From assembly GCF_900115345.1 (NCBI RefSeq), contig NZ_FOWC01000006.1, positions 434,001 through 498,000 of the forward strand: 64,000 bases of DNA, read 5' to 3'. How positions within the stretch are numbered: the stretch's first letter is position 1; each line of letters begins with the position of its first letter. A program made the translations under genes and the position numbers. This DNA comes from Amycolatopsis rubida (GTDB lineage: Bacteria > Actinomycetota > Actinomycetes > Mycobacteriales > Pseudonocardiaceae). Below are positions 45,050-53,523 of the stretch, in pieces. The notes beneath the pieces are model-generated. The model did no database searches. It was not told where the DNA came from and worked only from the letters and a program-made list of their open reading frames with translations.

Positions 45050-45500
45050 GCGGACGTGTCGTCGCCGACACGCTGGCCAGCCCCGGAAAGGCGCGCTTCG
45101 AGTAGATCTGCGCCGCGATGAACGAGTCGAGACCGTTGGCCGACACGTGCGAGCCGTCGGGCAGGGTGACCGGGCCCTGGGTGAGGGCGTACCGGATCTG
45201 CTCGTAGGTCTGGCGGGCTGCCTCGCCGGTGGTGCCGAAGTGGTAGAGCTTGTCGTATTTCGCCATCCACGGCAGGAAGTCCTGCCGCCAGCGGCGCTCG
45301 AAGCCGAGCGGTTGTGCGTCGAACGACTTCTGCCAGGTCGTGGTGAACTCCGTCGAGGACGAACCGGCCGGGAAGGTCTGGGCGTAGTGGGCACCCATCC
45401 AGGTGCCTGCCGAATAGCCGACCCAGTTGATCTTGTCGCGGCCGAGCAGCACGCGCAGCAGGTCGATGTCCTTGACCGTCTGGTCGGTAGCGATCAGCGG
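45050..45500 (-). pseudogene. Alpha/beta hydrolase (tripeptidyl aminopeptidase type) fragment
   Basis: Minus-strand frame with TDQTVKDIDLLRVLLGRDK, INWVGYSAGTWMGAHYAQTF (nucleophile elbow GYSAG), FTTTWQKSFDAQPLGFERRW, WMAKYDKLYHFGTTGEAARQ, TYEQIRYALTQGPVTLP. These are the nucleophile region and lid of secreted Streptomyces-type tripeptidyl aminopeptidases, with a small deletion after the elbow (strand RRVGRFVLDG missing). Signal peptide, N-terminus and the C-terminal His/Asp region are absent. It abuts IS3 sequences at its 5' side. Confidence 0.78.
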
Positions 45501-45600
45501 GCCCAGCCGGGGCGGAGGCGAGCCATTCGGAGAAGCCGCGGCGGCGCACCGCGAGGACACGGCACAGCGGGCGACACCATACGCGCCGGTGGGCGGAGAT
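45490..45600 (-). pseudogene. IS3-family OrfB N-terminal fragment
   Basis: One minus-strand frame reads LCRVLAVRRRGFSEWLASAP, the start of IS3 OrfB (typically MCRVLGVSxxGFYxWLxRPPS). It runs straight into the peptidase fragment, implying that a deletion fused the element to that gene. Confidence 0.6.
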
Positions 45601-45679
45601 GAACCGGTACCCGCTTGCGCAGCTCCCGGTCTCGGCCGCCCGCTCGGCACGATCAGGCCCGCACCCACGTCCGCAGCGT

Positions 45680-45833
45680 CTCGTGATCCCCCCAGCTCAC
45701 GAGCCGCCTGCGCCAACGGACGAGACACCGACCGCGCCAACGCGACCGCGTCCCGCCGGAACTCCTCCGGATGCCTCGGCGAACCAGACACATCCTTTCC
45801 CAGGCCGAAGCCAAGGATCAAAGCGTCCGGCAC
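45680..45833 (-). pseudogene. IS3-family OrfA N-terminal fragment
   Basis: Minus strand: a leader GFGLGKDVSGSPRHPEEFRR followed by DAVALARSVSRPLAQAARELG, the start and first helix-turn-helix of IS3 OrfA. It ends abruptly at GSRDAADV. The leader region is closely similar to the remnant at 5.8-6.0 kb. Confidence 0.72.
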
Positions 45834-46444
45834 GAGTGGCGAGAAGCCGGGTGTTGGGGATGAATACCTAACGAATCCCCGATTGTTCTGGGTGCCCGTC
45901 CACGCGACTCTGGGTGAACGCAGGTCGACACGGATTCATCGGGTCCGGCTTTGTCTCGGCCCTGCGGAAACTGCCAGCTCCTGACCGCTCCCGGCGTTCC
46001 ACCAAGGAGGATAATATATCTGGCCGACGAATTAGCGCCGGGCGTGCTGGGCGGCGAACCTCTGCGTGGCGCGGACTCCCGGCGGCTCCAGTCTGCCGAG
46101 CGTCTTCAGGGCAGACCAATCAGGAAATGTGCACACCACCCTGTACGCCGAACACAACGGGACAGAAGAGACCATCGCGACCTGTTTCGGTAATGCCCAG
46201 CCAGGAAGGAAGCTTGTCTGCGGCAGCGGCGGACATAGACCTTCGTTCGCTGTCCGCAGTGATCGTCTGTGCCAATGGCGAGGAACACTTTCACCTCGGC
46301 CTCGATTAAACAGCGCTTCGCGGATGCCCGCAGGGTCCTCTGCCGGGTATCCGCCCATTCCTGATCACCACGGCCAAACGCCCGCCCGCCGCCGACGGTG
46401 TTGCTTGCCCGTCCAGGTCTCAACCGAAAGACAGGAGTGTCCCT
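45834..46444. other. 611-bp gap before the subtilase
   Basis: No recognised gene. A strong AAGGAGG lies at about 46003-46009 followed by ATAATATA, but no good frame starts there. The last 40 bp are the leader of the subtilase gene, with AGACAGGAG before its GTG. Confidence 0.5.
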
Positions 46445-49400
46445 GTGTCCTTGGCAAGAACGCCGCGAATCGCGGTCGTAGTGCTGGCGTTGTCATTGGG
46501 CGCCACCTCGGCGTCACTGGGCTCGGTCTCGGCCGCGGCGGCCGCCCCGCCCGGCCATCCGCCACGAGGCGAGCACGCCAGCAGTACCGTCACCCTGATC
46601 ACGGGGGACAAGGTGATCAGCTACGGACACGGCAAGTACGCGGTCGAGCCCGGCCCCGGCCGCGACCGCATCGCGTTCCGGGCATTCGACCGGGCCGGCC
46701 ACGCCTACGTGATCCCCTCGGACGCGCAGTCGCTGGTCGCTGCCGGTTCGGTCGACAAGCGGCTGTTCGACGTGGCCGGACTGCGCCGATCCGGGTATGC
46801 CGATTCGGACAGCGACCAACTGCCGCTGATCGTCACCGGCGGGCGGGCCGCGGCACGCAGCGGCGCTCGGGTGCGGCGGGAGCTGCCCAGCATCGGCGGA
46901 GTCGCCGTGAAGGCGGAGAAGTCCCGGGTCGATCAGGTGTGGAACTCGGTCACGGCCGCCGCGGGAGGCGGTCGAGTGCTCAGGTCCGGAGTGGAACGGG
47001 TCTGGCTGGACGGCAGACGGCAGACCCTCGGCGGCGGCGCACGGCAGATCGGCGCGCCGCGGGCGTGGGGGAGCGGCGTCACCGGCGAAGGGGTCAAGGT
47101 CGCCGTCCTGGACACCGGGGTGGATGCGACGCACCCGGACCTCCAGGGACGGGTGACCGGCCAGCGGAACTTCAGCGACGCTGCCGACAACGTGGACCGC
47201 AACGGGCACGGCACCCGTGCCGCCGGGATTATCGCGGGCACCGGCGCGTTCGCGGGCGGGGAGTACCAGGGTATCGCGCACGGGGCGCAGATACTCGACG
47301 GGAAGGTACTCGATGACGCGGGGTCCGGGCGGGACTCGGACATCATCGCCGGGATGCAGTGGGCGGCCGGCCAACGGGCCGACATCGTCACCCTCGGCGT
47401 CGGCGTCGGCGCCCCCGAGGCCGATCCGCTGGAAGAGGCAGTCGACTCGCTGTCCGCGAAGACCGGCACGTTGTTCGTCGTCGCAGCGGGCAACGGCGGC
47501 CCGTCGGAGGAGACCGTGAAGTCGCCGGGCAGTGCCGATGCCGCGCTGACCGTCGGCGCTGTCAACGGCGAAGGCGGCTTGGCGGAGTCCTCCGTCCGGG
47601 GCCCGAGGTTCGATGACGGTGCCATCGAACCGGATGTCATCGCACCGGGCACGGCCATCGGTACCGCGCACGTCGCCGGTGCCGCCGCGCTGGTGGCCAA
47701 GGCTCACCCGGATCTCAGGGGCCAGCAGCTCAAGGCGCTGCTGATCGCCTCGGCTAAGCCGGAACCGAAGTTCGGGGCGTTCGAGCGGGGTCCGGGACGG
47801 ATCGACGTCCCGGCGGCGCTGGCGCGGCAGGTCGTCACCGCACCGGCCAAACTCGGCTTCGGCGTCCAGAGCTGGCCGCACGAGGATGACAAACCGGTCA
47901 GCAAACCGCTGTCCTACCGCAACGACAGCACGGCGGACGTCACGCTGAAGCTGTCCGTACGAGTGACCGGGCCTGATGGCAAGCCAGCCCCGGAGGGCAT
48001 GTTCTCGCTCGACCAGCAGCAGGTCACCATCCCGGGCGGCGAGACGGCGAAAGTGAACGTGACCAGTGACACGCGTCTCGGATCCCTCGCCGGCGGGTAT
48101 TCGGGCCAGGTGGTCGCCAGCTCGACAACCGCCGAGATCGTCACGCCGCTGGCCGTGACACGCGAAGCGGAGAGCTACGACCTCACCGTCGCCCAGCTCG
48201 GACCGGACGGGAAGCCGGTGCCGCCGGGCACGTCGAGCGCGGACGTGCTCGGGATCGACAGTCAGCTATGGAAGACGGTGCCGCCGGAGGGCAAGATCCG
48301 GCTGCCCAAGGGCCGCTACACCGTTCTTGCCTCACAGATATCCGGCGGGCAGGACGTTCGCCACTACGAACTGGTCGAACCGGCTCACCAGCTCACGGAG
48401 AACGCGGTCTTGACCTTCGACGCCCGGCAGGCAAAGCCGATCAAGGTCAACGGCCCCGACCCGGCAGCGAAAGCACACACGTCCTCCGTCGGGTTCAGCC
48501 AAGTCATGGGCGCCCTCCCGGCCCGCTACTCGCTGGTGACGAAGGGGCCGCTGGACAAGATCTCGACCGTGCAGGTCGGCCCGGACGCAGCCCCCGACGT
48601 CTTCGCCGCGCACATCAGCAGCCAGTCGACCGGGAAGAAAGGCGAGTACAACTTCGCCTGGTTCGCGCCGGGGCGATATCCCACCGGCTTCCGCCGAGAC
48701 GTGCGCCAGAAGGACCTCGCCCAGGTGCAAGTCGAGTTCGGGGCTCCGGACGCGGTCAAGGAAGGTGCGCGCTCGGTCTTTCCGGGCCAGGCCGACGGGA
48801 TCGGCTCCGTCAACCTGGAGGTGTACCAGCCGGTCGCGATTCCCGGCAGCCGGACCGAGTTCTACAGCACCGGCGCTACGCGGTGGTCAGGAGTTTTCGC
48901 CGAACAGGGTACAGTGAAAACTGTTCTGGAGTCGCCGCCGAAGACCTACCGGGCAGGCAAGCGATACCACGAGCGGTTCAACGTCGGTCCGTTCGGGCCG
49001 GGACTGCCCGAATCCATGCTCGGGCCGCCGTGGGCCGAGCGCATCAACGACGACATCTGGGCGGACATTCCGATGTTCACCGACGGCGCGGGCAACGCGG
49101 GAACCGGCGACACCAAGCTGCGGGGGCACACGACTCTGCACCGCGGTGACAAGCTCGTCGGGCAGAACGAGACACCGGGCCACGCGGTTTTCACCGTCGG
49201 CCCCGAGCCAGGCAGGTACCGGCTCGGCGTCGAGGTCGACCAACCGTCCGAATCCGGCGTGTCCACTCACCAGACCGTCGCGTGGTGCTTCGGCTCCGCA
49301 CATGTCGACGGACGGCGGACGTTGCCGCTGACGGCGATCCGGTTCACGCCCCAGCTCGACCTCACCAGCAGCGCCCCCGCCGGGCAACGGCTGGACGTGC

Positions 49401-49630
49401 CGGTGTTCCTCCAAGGCGTCGACGGTGGGCCCGTCCCGTACGCGTGGCTGACGGTGCAGGTGTCCTACGACGAGGGAAAGAACTGGGCCGACGCACCGGT
49501 GATCGGGGGGAAGGTGACGCTGGCGCATCCGCCGGACGCCTCGTCGGTGTCCCTGCGTGGGCAGGCTGAGGGCCAGGGCGGAAACACCGTCGAACAAACG
49601 ATTCTGCGGGCCTACAAGCTCAAGCGGTAG
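46445..49630 (+). CDS. Secreted S8 subtilase-like protein lacking the catalytic serine
   Basis: 1061 residues: signal peptide (1 to about 33), propeptide, then a subtilase domain with Asp223 (VAVLDTGVDATHPDL), His255 (DRNGHGTRAAG) and oxyanion Asn350 (VAAGNGG). Where the family has about 25 residues ending in GTSMATPHVAG, this protein goes from DVIAPGTAI directly to GTAHVAGAAALVAK (401-413), so no nucleophilic Ser is present. The reading frame stays open for another 650 residues of beta-rich repeats (Big/Fn3-like). It is either a pseudoenzyme or the product of an in-frame deletion. GTG start with GGAG. A perfect terminator follows. Confidence 0.88.
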   Translation: MSLARTPRIAVVVLALSLGATSASLGSVSAAAAAPPGHPPRGEHASSTVTLITGDKVISYGHGKYAVEPGPGRDRIAFRAFDRAGHAYVIPSDAQSLVAAGSVDKRLFDVAGLRRSGYADSDSDQLPLIVTGGRAAARSGARVRRELPSIGGVAVKAEKSRVDQVWNSVTAAAGGGRVLRSGVERVWLDGRRQTLGGGARQIGAPRAWGSGVTGEGVKVAVLDTGVDATHPDLQGRVTGQRNFSDAADNVDRNGHGTRAAGIIAGTGAFAGGEYQGIAHGAQILDGKVLDDAGSGRDSDIIAGMQWAAGQRADIVTLGVGVGAPEADPLEEAVDSLSAKTGTLFVVAAGNGGPSEETVKSPGSADAALTVGAVNGEGGLAESSVRGPRFDDGAIEPDVIAPGTAIGTAHVAGAAALVAKAHPDLRGQQLKALLIASAKPEPKFGAFERGPGRIDVPAALARQVVTAPAKLGFGVQSWPHEDDKPVSKPLSYRNDSTADVTLKLSVRVTGPDGKPAPEGMFSLDQQQVTIPGGETAKVNVTSDTRLGSLAGGYSGQVVASSTTAEIVTPLAVTREAESYDLTVAQLGPDGKPVPPGTSSADVLGIDSQLWKTVPPEGKIRLPKGRYTVLASQISGGQDVRHYELVEPAHQLTENAVLTFDARQAKPIKVNGPDPAAKAHTSSVGFSQVMGALPARYSLVTKGPLDKISTVQVGPDAAPDVFAAHISSQSTGKKGEYNFAWFAPGRYPTGFRRDVRQKDLAQVQVEFGAPDAVKEGARSVFPGQADGIGSVNLEVYQPVAIPGSRTEFYSTGATRWSGVFAEQGTVKTVLESPPKTYRAGKRYHERFNVGPFGPGLPESMLGPPWAERINDDIWADIPMFTDGAGNAGTGDTKLRGHTTLHRGDKLVGQNETPGHAVFTVGPEPGRYRLGVEVDQPSESGVSTHQTVAWCFGSAHVDGRRTLPLTAIRFTPQLDLTSSAPAGQRLDVPVFLQGVDGGPVPYAWLTVQVSYDEGKNWADAPVIGGKVTLAHPPDASSVSLRGQAEGQGGNTVEQTILRAYKLKR

Positions 49631-49648
49631 CCGCCGCGGATCGACGCG

Positions 49649-49680
49649 ACGTGGGCCGGGCGCGGGATGCCGGCCCACGT
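49649..49680 (+). terminator. Rho-independent terminator after the subtilase
   Basis: An 11-bp stem ACGTGGGCCGG / CCGGCCCACGT with a 10-base loop, then TTT, begins 18 bp past the stop codon. Confidence 0.82.
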
Positions 49681-49942
49681 TTCGCGACTGCGGACAACTC
49701 GGGAGTCCAACGCTCCGTCGGCGAAACAGTGTTCCGCGTCAGGAATCGATCTTCGCTGAAGGCGAACCGGGGGCGGGCTTCGCATTGTCCAGTTCGGCAA
49801 AGCGAAGATCGGCCGCGCCCGTGACCTCGTCTCGACGGTGCCACACCGGTTGGCGACGAAGCGCCGCGCCGCCCGCCATCGCGTCGCCCTATCGGCCGCG
49901 GCTATGCCCCGGTACCGGAAGACGTGTCATGATATCCGGGAA
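49681..49942. other. Gap upstream of the hydroxyproline regulator
   Basis: Between the terminator and the operator sites. No coding similarity recognised on either strand. Confidence 0.5.
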
Positions 49943-49964
49943 ATCGATCGGCAAAGCGAACGAT
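49943..49964. promoter_or_regulatory. Predicted operator 1 of the XRE-cupin regulator
   Basis: The minus strand of this 22-mer (ATCGTTCGCTTTGCCGATCGAT) agrees with the operator at 50654 in 20 of 22 positions. It lies 33 bp (start to start), about three helical turns, from site 2. Confidence 0.7.
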
Positions 49965-49975
49965 TCGCCTGTCCG

Positions 49976-49997
49976 ATCGTACGGTTTGTCGAACGAC
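49976..49997. promoter_or_regulatory. Predicted operator 2, adjoining the regulator start
   Basis: ATCGTACGGTTTGTCGAACGAC agrees with the site at 50654 in 17 of 22 positions and sits 7 bp before the regulator's GTG, overlapping its probable leader. This indicates autoregulation. Confidence 0.65.
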
Positions 49998-50004
49998 GGG
50001 AGCG

Positions 50005-50607
50005 GTGGTGGAGGACGAGACGCCCTCAATCCGGGACATGCTGGCGGTCAACCTGCGTGCGGCGCGTGCGGCGCGTGGGCTTTCGCTGTCCGAGCTGTCG
50101 CGGCGGTCGGGCATCGGCAAGGCGACGCTGTCGCAGCTGGAGTCCGGGAGCGGCAATCCGACCATCGAGACCGTGTTCAGCCTGTCCAGGGTGCTGGAGG
50201 TGGCGATCTCCGATCTGCTCGACCACCGGGCGGGCGGCGCGCTCACCGTCGTGCGCGGCGCCGACGTCGAGGTGCTGCGCGGCGAGGGCGTGGATCTTCG
50301 GCCGCTGCGGCGGATCGAGGCAGGCGACGGCGTTTTCGAGGTGTACGACCAGGTGGTGCGCGGCGACGAGCCGCAGCGCTCGCAAGGGCACGTCGGGATC
50401 GAGCACACCATCGTGCAGACCGGATCGCTGCTGGTCGAGGTGGCGGGCCGCAGGGTCGAGGCCGGGCCGGGGGACTACGTCGCCTTCGACGCCCGCGAGC
50501 CGCATTGCTACACCGCTCCGGACGGTCCGGTGCACTCGGTCCTGCTGTTGCAGTACCGCGCCGACGAGCGGCTCGACGGCAGGCCGCATCCGGTGCTGAA
50601 CGGCTGA
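50005..50607 (+). CDS. XRE-family regulator with cupin domain, hydroxyproline operon
   Basis: 200 residues: N-terminal helix-turn-helix LSLSELSRRSGIGKATLSQL with ESGSGNPTIETVFSLS, then a C-terminal cupin barrel (VGIEHTIVQTGSLLVEVAG, DYVAFDAREPHCY with the metal-type His). Regulators of this shape bind a small effector in the cupin and control adjacent amino-acid catabolism. GTG 50005 with GGGAG. Three 22-bp palindromes (49943, 49976, 50654) flank the gene and the next promoter, marking it as a local repressor or activator of the operon that follows. Confidence 0.88.
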   Translation: MVEDETPSIRDMLAVNLRAARAARGLSLSELSRRSGIGKATLSQLESGSGNPTIETVFSLSRVLEVAISDLLDHRAGGALTVVRGADVEVLRGEGVDLRPLRRIEAGDGVFEVYDQVVRGDEPQRSQGHVGIEHTIVQTGSLLVEVAGRRVEAGPGDYVAFDAREPHCYTAPDGPVHSVLLLQYRADERLDGRPHPVLNG

Positions 50608-50620
50608 CCGCTCCCGGGTA

Positions 50621-50675
50621 TTGACACCTCTCCGAGGGGGAATCTACTCTCCGATCGTTCGCTTTACCGAACGAT
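50621..50675 (+). promoter_or_regulatory. Promoter and operator 3 of the hydroxyproline operon
   Basis: TTGACA (50621-50626) and TACTCT (50645-50650) are spaced 18 bp apart, a good sigma-70-type promoter. The perfect palindrome ATCGTTCG-CTTTAC-CGAACGAT (50654-50675) covers the expected transcription start, so the bound regulator should block initiation. Confidence 0.75.
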
Positions 50676-50684
50676 GGAGGGTTG

Positions 50685-51857
50685 ATGAACCGAACGCGGG
50701 TGGCTGTGCTCGGTGCGGGTATCGTCGGTGCCGCGTGTGCCCGGGAGCTGAGCCTGGCGGGTTTCGACGTCGTGGTCGTGGATCGCGGCCGTCCCGCCGG
50801 CGGGACCACGTCGCACGGCGAGGGCAACATCCTGGTCTCTGACAAGGGACCCGGGGCCGAGCTCGAACTCGCGAAGCTCTCCGCGGCGTTGTGGCCCCGG
50901 GTGGTCGCCGAGATCGCCGGCGAGGACGTGCGCGCCGCTTCGGCGATCGAGTACGACCCGAAGGGCGGCATCGTGGTCGCCACCACCGGCGATGGCGCCC
51001 GCGCCCTCACCGCGTTCACCGCCGCGCAGACCGGGGTCCGTGCGGAACCCTTGTCCCGCGAAGAACTTGCCGACGCTGAGCCCGCGTTGACCCGCGAGGT
51101 GACCGCCGCATTCCACTACCCGCAAGACGCTCAGGTCCAGCCCGCGGGCGCGGCGCTGGCGCTGCTGGGCTCCGCGCTGCGCCACGGCGCGCGGCCGCGG
51201 TTCGACACCGAGGTCGTCGGCGCGACCGTCGGCAACGGACGGATCACCGGGATCCGCGTCCCCGGCGAGGTGATCGAGGCCGACGTCGTCGTGAACGCCG
51301 CGGGCCCGTGGGCCGGGCAGGTTTCGGCGCGCCTCGGCGCTCCGATCGCCGTCCGTCCCCGCCGGGGCGAGGTCCTGGTGACCGCCCCGATGCCAGGCGT
51401 CGTCCGGCACAAGGTCTACGACGCCGATTACGTCGGCGCGGTCGGCGCCGATTCGGGCGAACTGCGGACCTCCGCCGTCGTCGAGTCGACCTGGGGCGGC
51501 ACCGTGCTGATCGGCTCGTCACGTCGCCGCGTGGAGTTCGACGACACGATCCGCCCGGACGTGCTGAGCGCCATCGCGGTCAAGGCACTGCGCCTGTTTC
51601 CGGCGCTCGCCGATGTCGCGGTGATGCGGGCGTACGGCGGTTTCCGGCCGTATGTCGACGATCACCTCCCGGTGCTCGGCGAGGATCCGCGGCTGGGGAA
51701 CCTCTGGCACGCCACCGGACACGAGGGCGCCGGCATCGGGCTGAGTGTCGGCACCGCGCGCTTGCTGCGCGAGCTGCTGACCGGGACGGACCCCGCGATG
51801 CCGGTCGAAGAGTTCGCTGTGGACCGTCCGGCCGTTCTGGCGGAGGCGGCCGCATGA
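50685..51857 (+). CDS. lhpB: D-hydroxyproline dehydrogenase beta subunit (DadA-like FAD oxidase)
   Basis: 390 residues of the DAO family. FAD motif VAVLGAGIVGAACARELSLAG, substrate-domain FHYPQDAQVQP, VVNAAGPWAGQVSARLG, and C-terminal GHEGAGIGLSVGTA. Best start is ATG 50685, three bases into an alternative TTG. The gene order beta, ferredoxin-like gamma, alpha with BFD domain repeats the LhpB-LhpF-LhpE order of proteobacterial D-hydroxyproline dehydrogenase, which oxidises cis-4-hydroxy-D-proline to pyrroline-4-hydroxy-2-carboxylate. HcnABC-type enzymes share this architecture, but the downstream genes settle the role. Overlaps the next start. Confidence 0.87.
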   Translation: MNRTRVAVLGAGIVGAACARELSLAGFDVVVVDRGRPAGGTTSHGEGNILVSDKGPGAELELAKLSAALWPRVVAEIAGEDVRAASAIEYDPKGGIVVATTGDGARALTAFTAAQTGVRAEPLSREELADAEPALTREVTAAFHYPQDAQVQPAGAALALLGSALRHGARPRFDTEVVGATVGNGRITGIRVPGEVIEADVVVNAAGPWAGQVSARLGAPIAVRPRRGEVLVTAPMPGVVRHKVYDADYVGAVGADSGELRTSAVVESTWGGTVLIGSSRRRVEFDDTIRPDVLSAIAVKALRLFPALADVAVMRAYGGFRPYVDDHLPVLGEDPRLGNLWHATGHEGAGIGLSVGTARLLRELLTGTDPAMPVEEFAVDRPAVLAEAAA

Positions 51858-52162
51858 GCGGACGGCTGCTTCCCCGCGACCGCGATCCGGTGGACCGGAC
51901 CGACCTGCCGATCCGGATCACCGTCGACGGCGAACCTCTGACCGGGATCGCGGGTCAGAGCGTCGCGGGTGTCCTGCTCGCTGCCGGGCGGACCTCGTGG
52001 CGTACCACGCGTTCCGGGGCTCCGCGCGGGGTGTTCTGCGGGATCGGCGCGTGTTTCGACTGCCTGCTCACGGTCAACGACGTACCCGACGTCCGCGCGT
52101 GCCGCCGCCCGGCGGCCGACGGCGACGAGATTCGCACCCAGTCCCGGGAGGAACGCGCGTGA
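51854..52162 (+). CDS. lhpF: D-hydroxyproline dehydrogenase gamma subunit, (2Fe-2S) protein
   Basis: 102 residues, HcnA/LhpF-like. It has the ferredoxin fold and the cluster motif GVFCGIGACFDCLLTVN (Cys-x4-Cys-x2-Cys), with the fourth cysteine in VRACRRPA. ATG overlaps the beta-subunit stop (ATGA) and its stop overlaps the alpha-subunit GTG. It should pass electrons between the two flavoprotein subunits. Confidence 0.87.
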   Translation: MSGRLLPRDRDPVDRTDLPIRITVDGEPLTGIAGQSVAGVLLAAGRTSWRTTRSGAPRGVFCGIGACFDCLLTVNDVPDVRACRRPAADGDEIRTQSREERA

Positions 52163-53523
52163 GCCGTCAGGTGGTGATCGTCGGCACCGGTCCGGCCGGG
52201 CTCGCGGCGGCCGAGCACGCGCTGCGGGCCGGTGCCCGCGTCACGGTGCTGGACCAGGCCGAGACCCCCGGCGGCCAGTACCACCGGATGCTTCCCGAGG
52301 CGTACGCGGCGAAACGCCCGGACCGGATCCGGCACGGCCGGGCGGAGTTCGACCGGCGGCGGCGGGTCCTCACGCATCCGCGGTGCCGGTGGTGGCCCGG
52401 GGCGACGGTCTGGGCGTTCTCTCGGGCGGAGAAGCGGCTGCACGTCCTGCGGGGGCAGTCCGACTGTTCAGGGCGGCGGCGGGTGACCCTCGTCCCGGAC
52501 GCGCTGATCCTGGCGACCGGCGCGCACGACCGTACTCTGCCGTTCCCCGGCTGGGAACTTCCCGGCGTGTACACCGCGGGCGCGGCACAGGCGCTGGCCA
52601 AGGGGGAGCGGGTCGCGATCGGCGAGCGGGTCCTCGTCGCCGGCACCGGGCCGTTCCTGCTGCCGGTCGCGGAATCTTTGCTGGACGTCGGAGCCGAGGT
52701 GGTCGCGGTACTGGAAGCGAACCCGTTCGCGACCGTCCGAAAAGGATGGACGGCCAGCCCGTGGCGGCTGGCCGTCCACGCCGGGAAAGCGGGAGAGCTG
52801 GTCCGGTATGCCGCGACGCTGGCCCGGCGTCGCGTCCCGTACCGGACGGGCCGGGCGGTGATCGAGGCCCGTGGTGCGGAGCGCGTCCGCGAGGTCGTGA
52901 CCGCGAAGGTGCGCGCGGACTGGTCGGTAGTTCCCGGTACGGAACGCACCTGCGAGGTCGACGCGGTCTGCGTCGGACACGGCTTCGTGCCGCAGCCGGA
53001 ACTCGCCGTCGCCGCGGGTTGTGCCCTGGACGAGGGTTTCGTCCGCGTCGACGCCACCCAAGAGACCACAGTGGACGGTGTCTTCGCCGCGGGTGAGATC
53101 ACCGGGATCGGCGGCGCGGTCACGGCGGCGGCCGAAGGCGCCGTGGCAGGCCGCGCAGCCGCGGGCGCGAGACCCGATCCGGCTTTGCTCCGTGCGCGTG
53201 ACCGAGCCCGCGGTTTCGCCGAACGCCTCGGCACGGCGCATCCGATCGGCGCGGCCTGGCGAAGCTGGCTGCGCGAGGACACGATCGTCTGCCGTTGCGA
53301 GGAAACGACGTACGGCGAACTGACCCGCGCGGCCGAGGACGAGGTCTGTCCCGGTCCGCACGCGCTGAAACTCGGCACCCGGGCCGGCCTCGGCCCGTGT
53401 CAGGGCCGGATCTGCGGCCCGGTCGTGGCCGAACTCCACGGTGGTGCCGAACGGCACCACCGCCCGATCGTCCAGCCGATCCGGCTGGGCGAACTCGCCC
53501 GAACCGAAGGAGAACCCGAATGA
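52159..53523 (+). CDS. lhpE: D-hydroxyproline dehydrogenase alpha subunit (FAD/NAD + BFD)
   Basis: 454 residues, HcnB/LhpE-like. N-terminal FAD motif VVIVGTGPAGLAAAEHALRAG, second dinucleotide motif in VLVAGTGPFLLPVAESLL, then VFAAGEITGIGGAVTAAAEG. The C-terminal BFD-like [2Fe-2S] module has IVCRCEETTYGEL and GTRAGLGPCQGRICGP with four cysteines. GTG start overlaps the gamma stop. Completes the membrane-linked or quinone-dependent D-Hyp dehydrogenase complex. Confidence 0.87.
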   Translation: MSRQVVIVGTGPAGLAAAEHALRAGARVTVLDQAETPGGQYHRMLPEAYAAKRPDRIRHGRAEFDRRRRVLTHPRCRWWPGATVWAFSRAEKRLHVLRGQSDCSGRRRVTLVPDALILATGAHDRTLPFPGWELPGVYTAGAAQALAKGERVAIGERVLVAGTGPFLLPVAESLLDVGAEVVAVLEANPFATVRKGWTASPWRLAVHAGKAGELVRYAATLARRRVPYRTGRAVIEARGAERVREVVTAKVRADWSVVPGTERTCEVDAVCVGHGFVPQPELAVAAGCALDEGFVRVDATQETTVDGVFAAGEITGIGGAVTAAAEGAVAGRAAAGARPDPALLRARDRARGFAERLGTAHPIGAAWRSWLREDTIVCRCEETTYGELTRAAEDEVCPGPHALKLGTRAGLGPCQGRICGPVVAELHGGAERHHRPIVQPIRLGELARTEGEPE

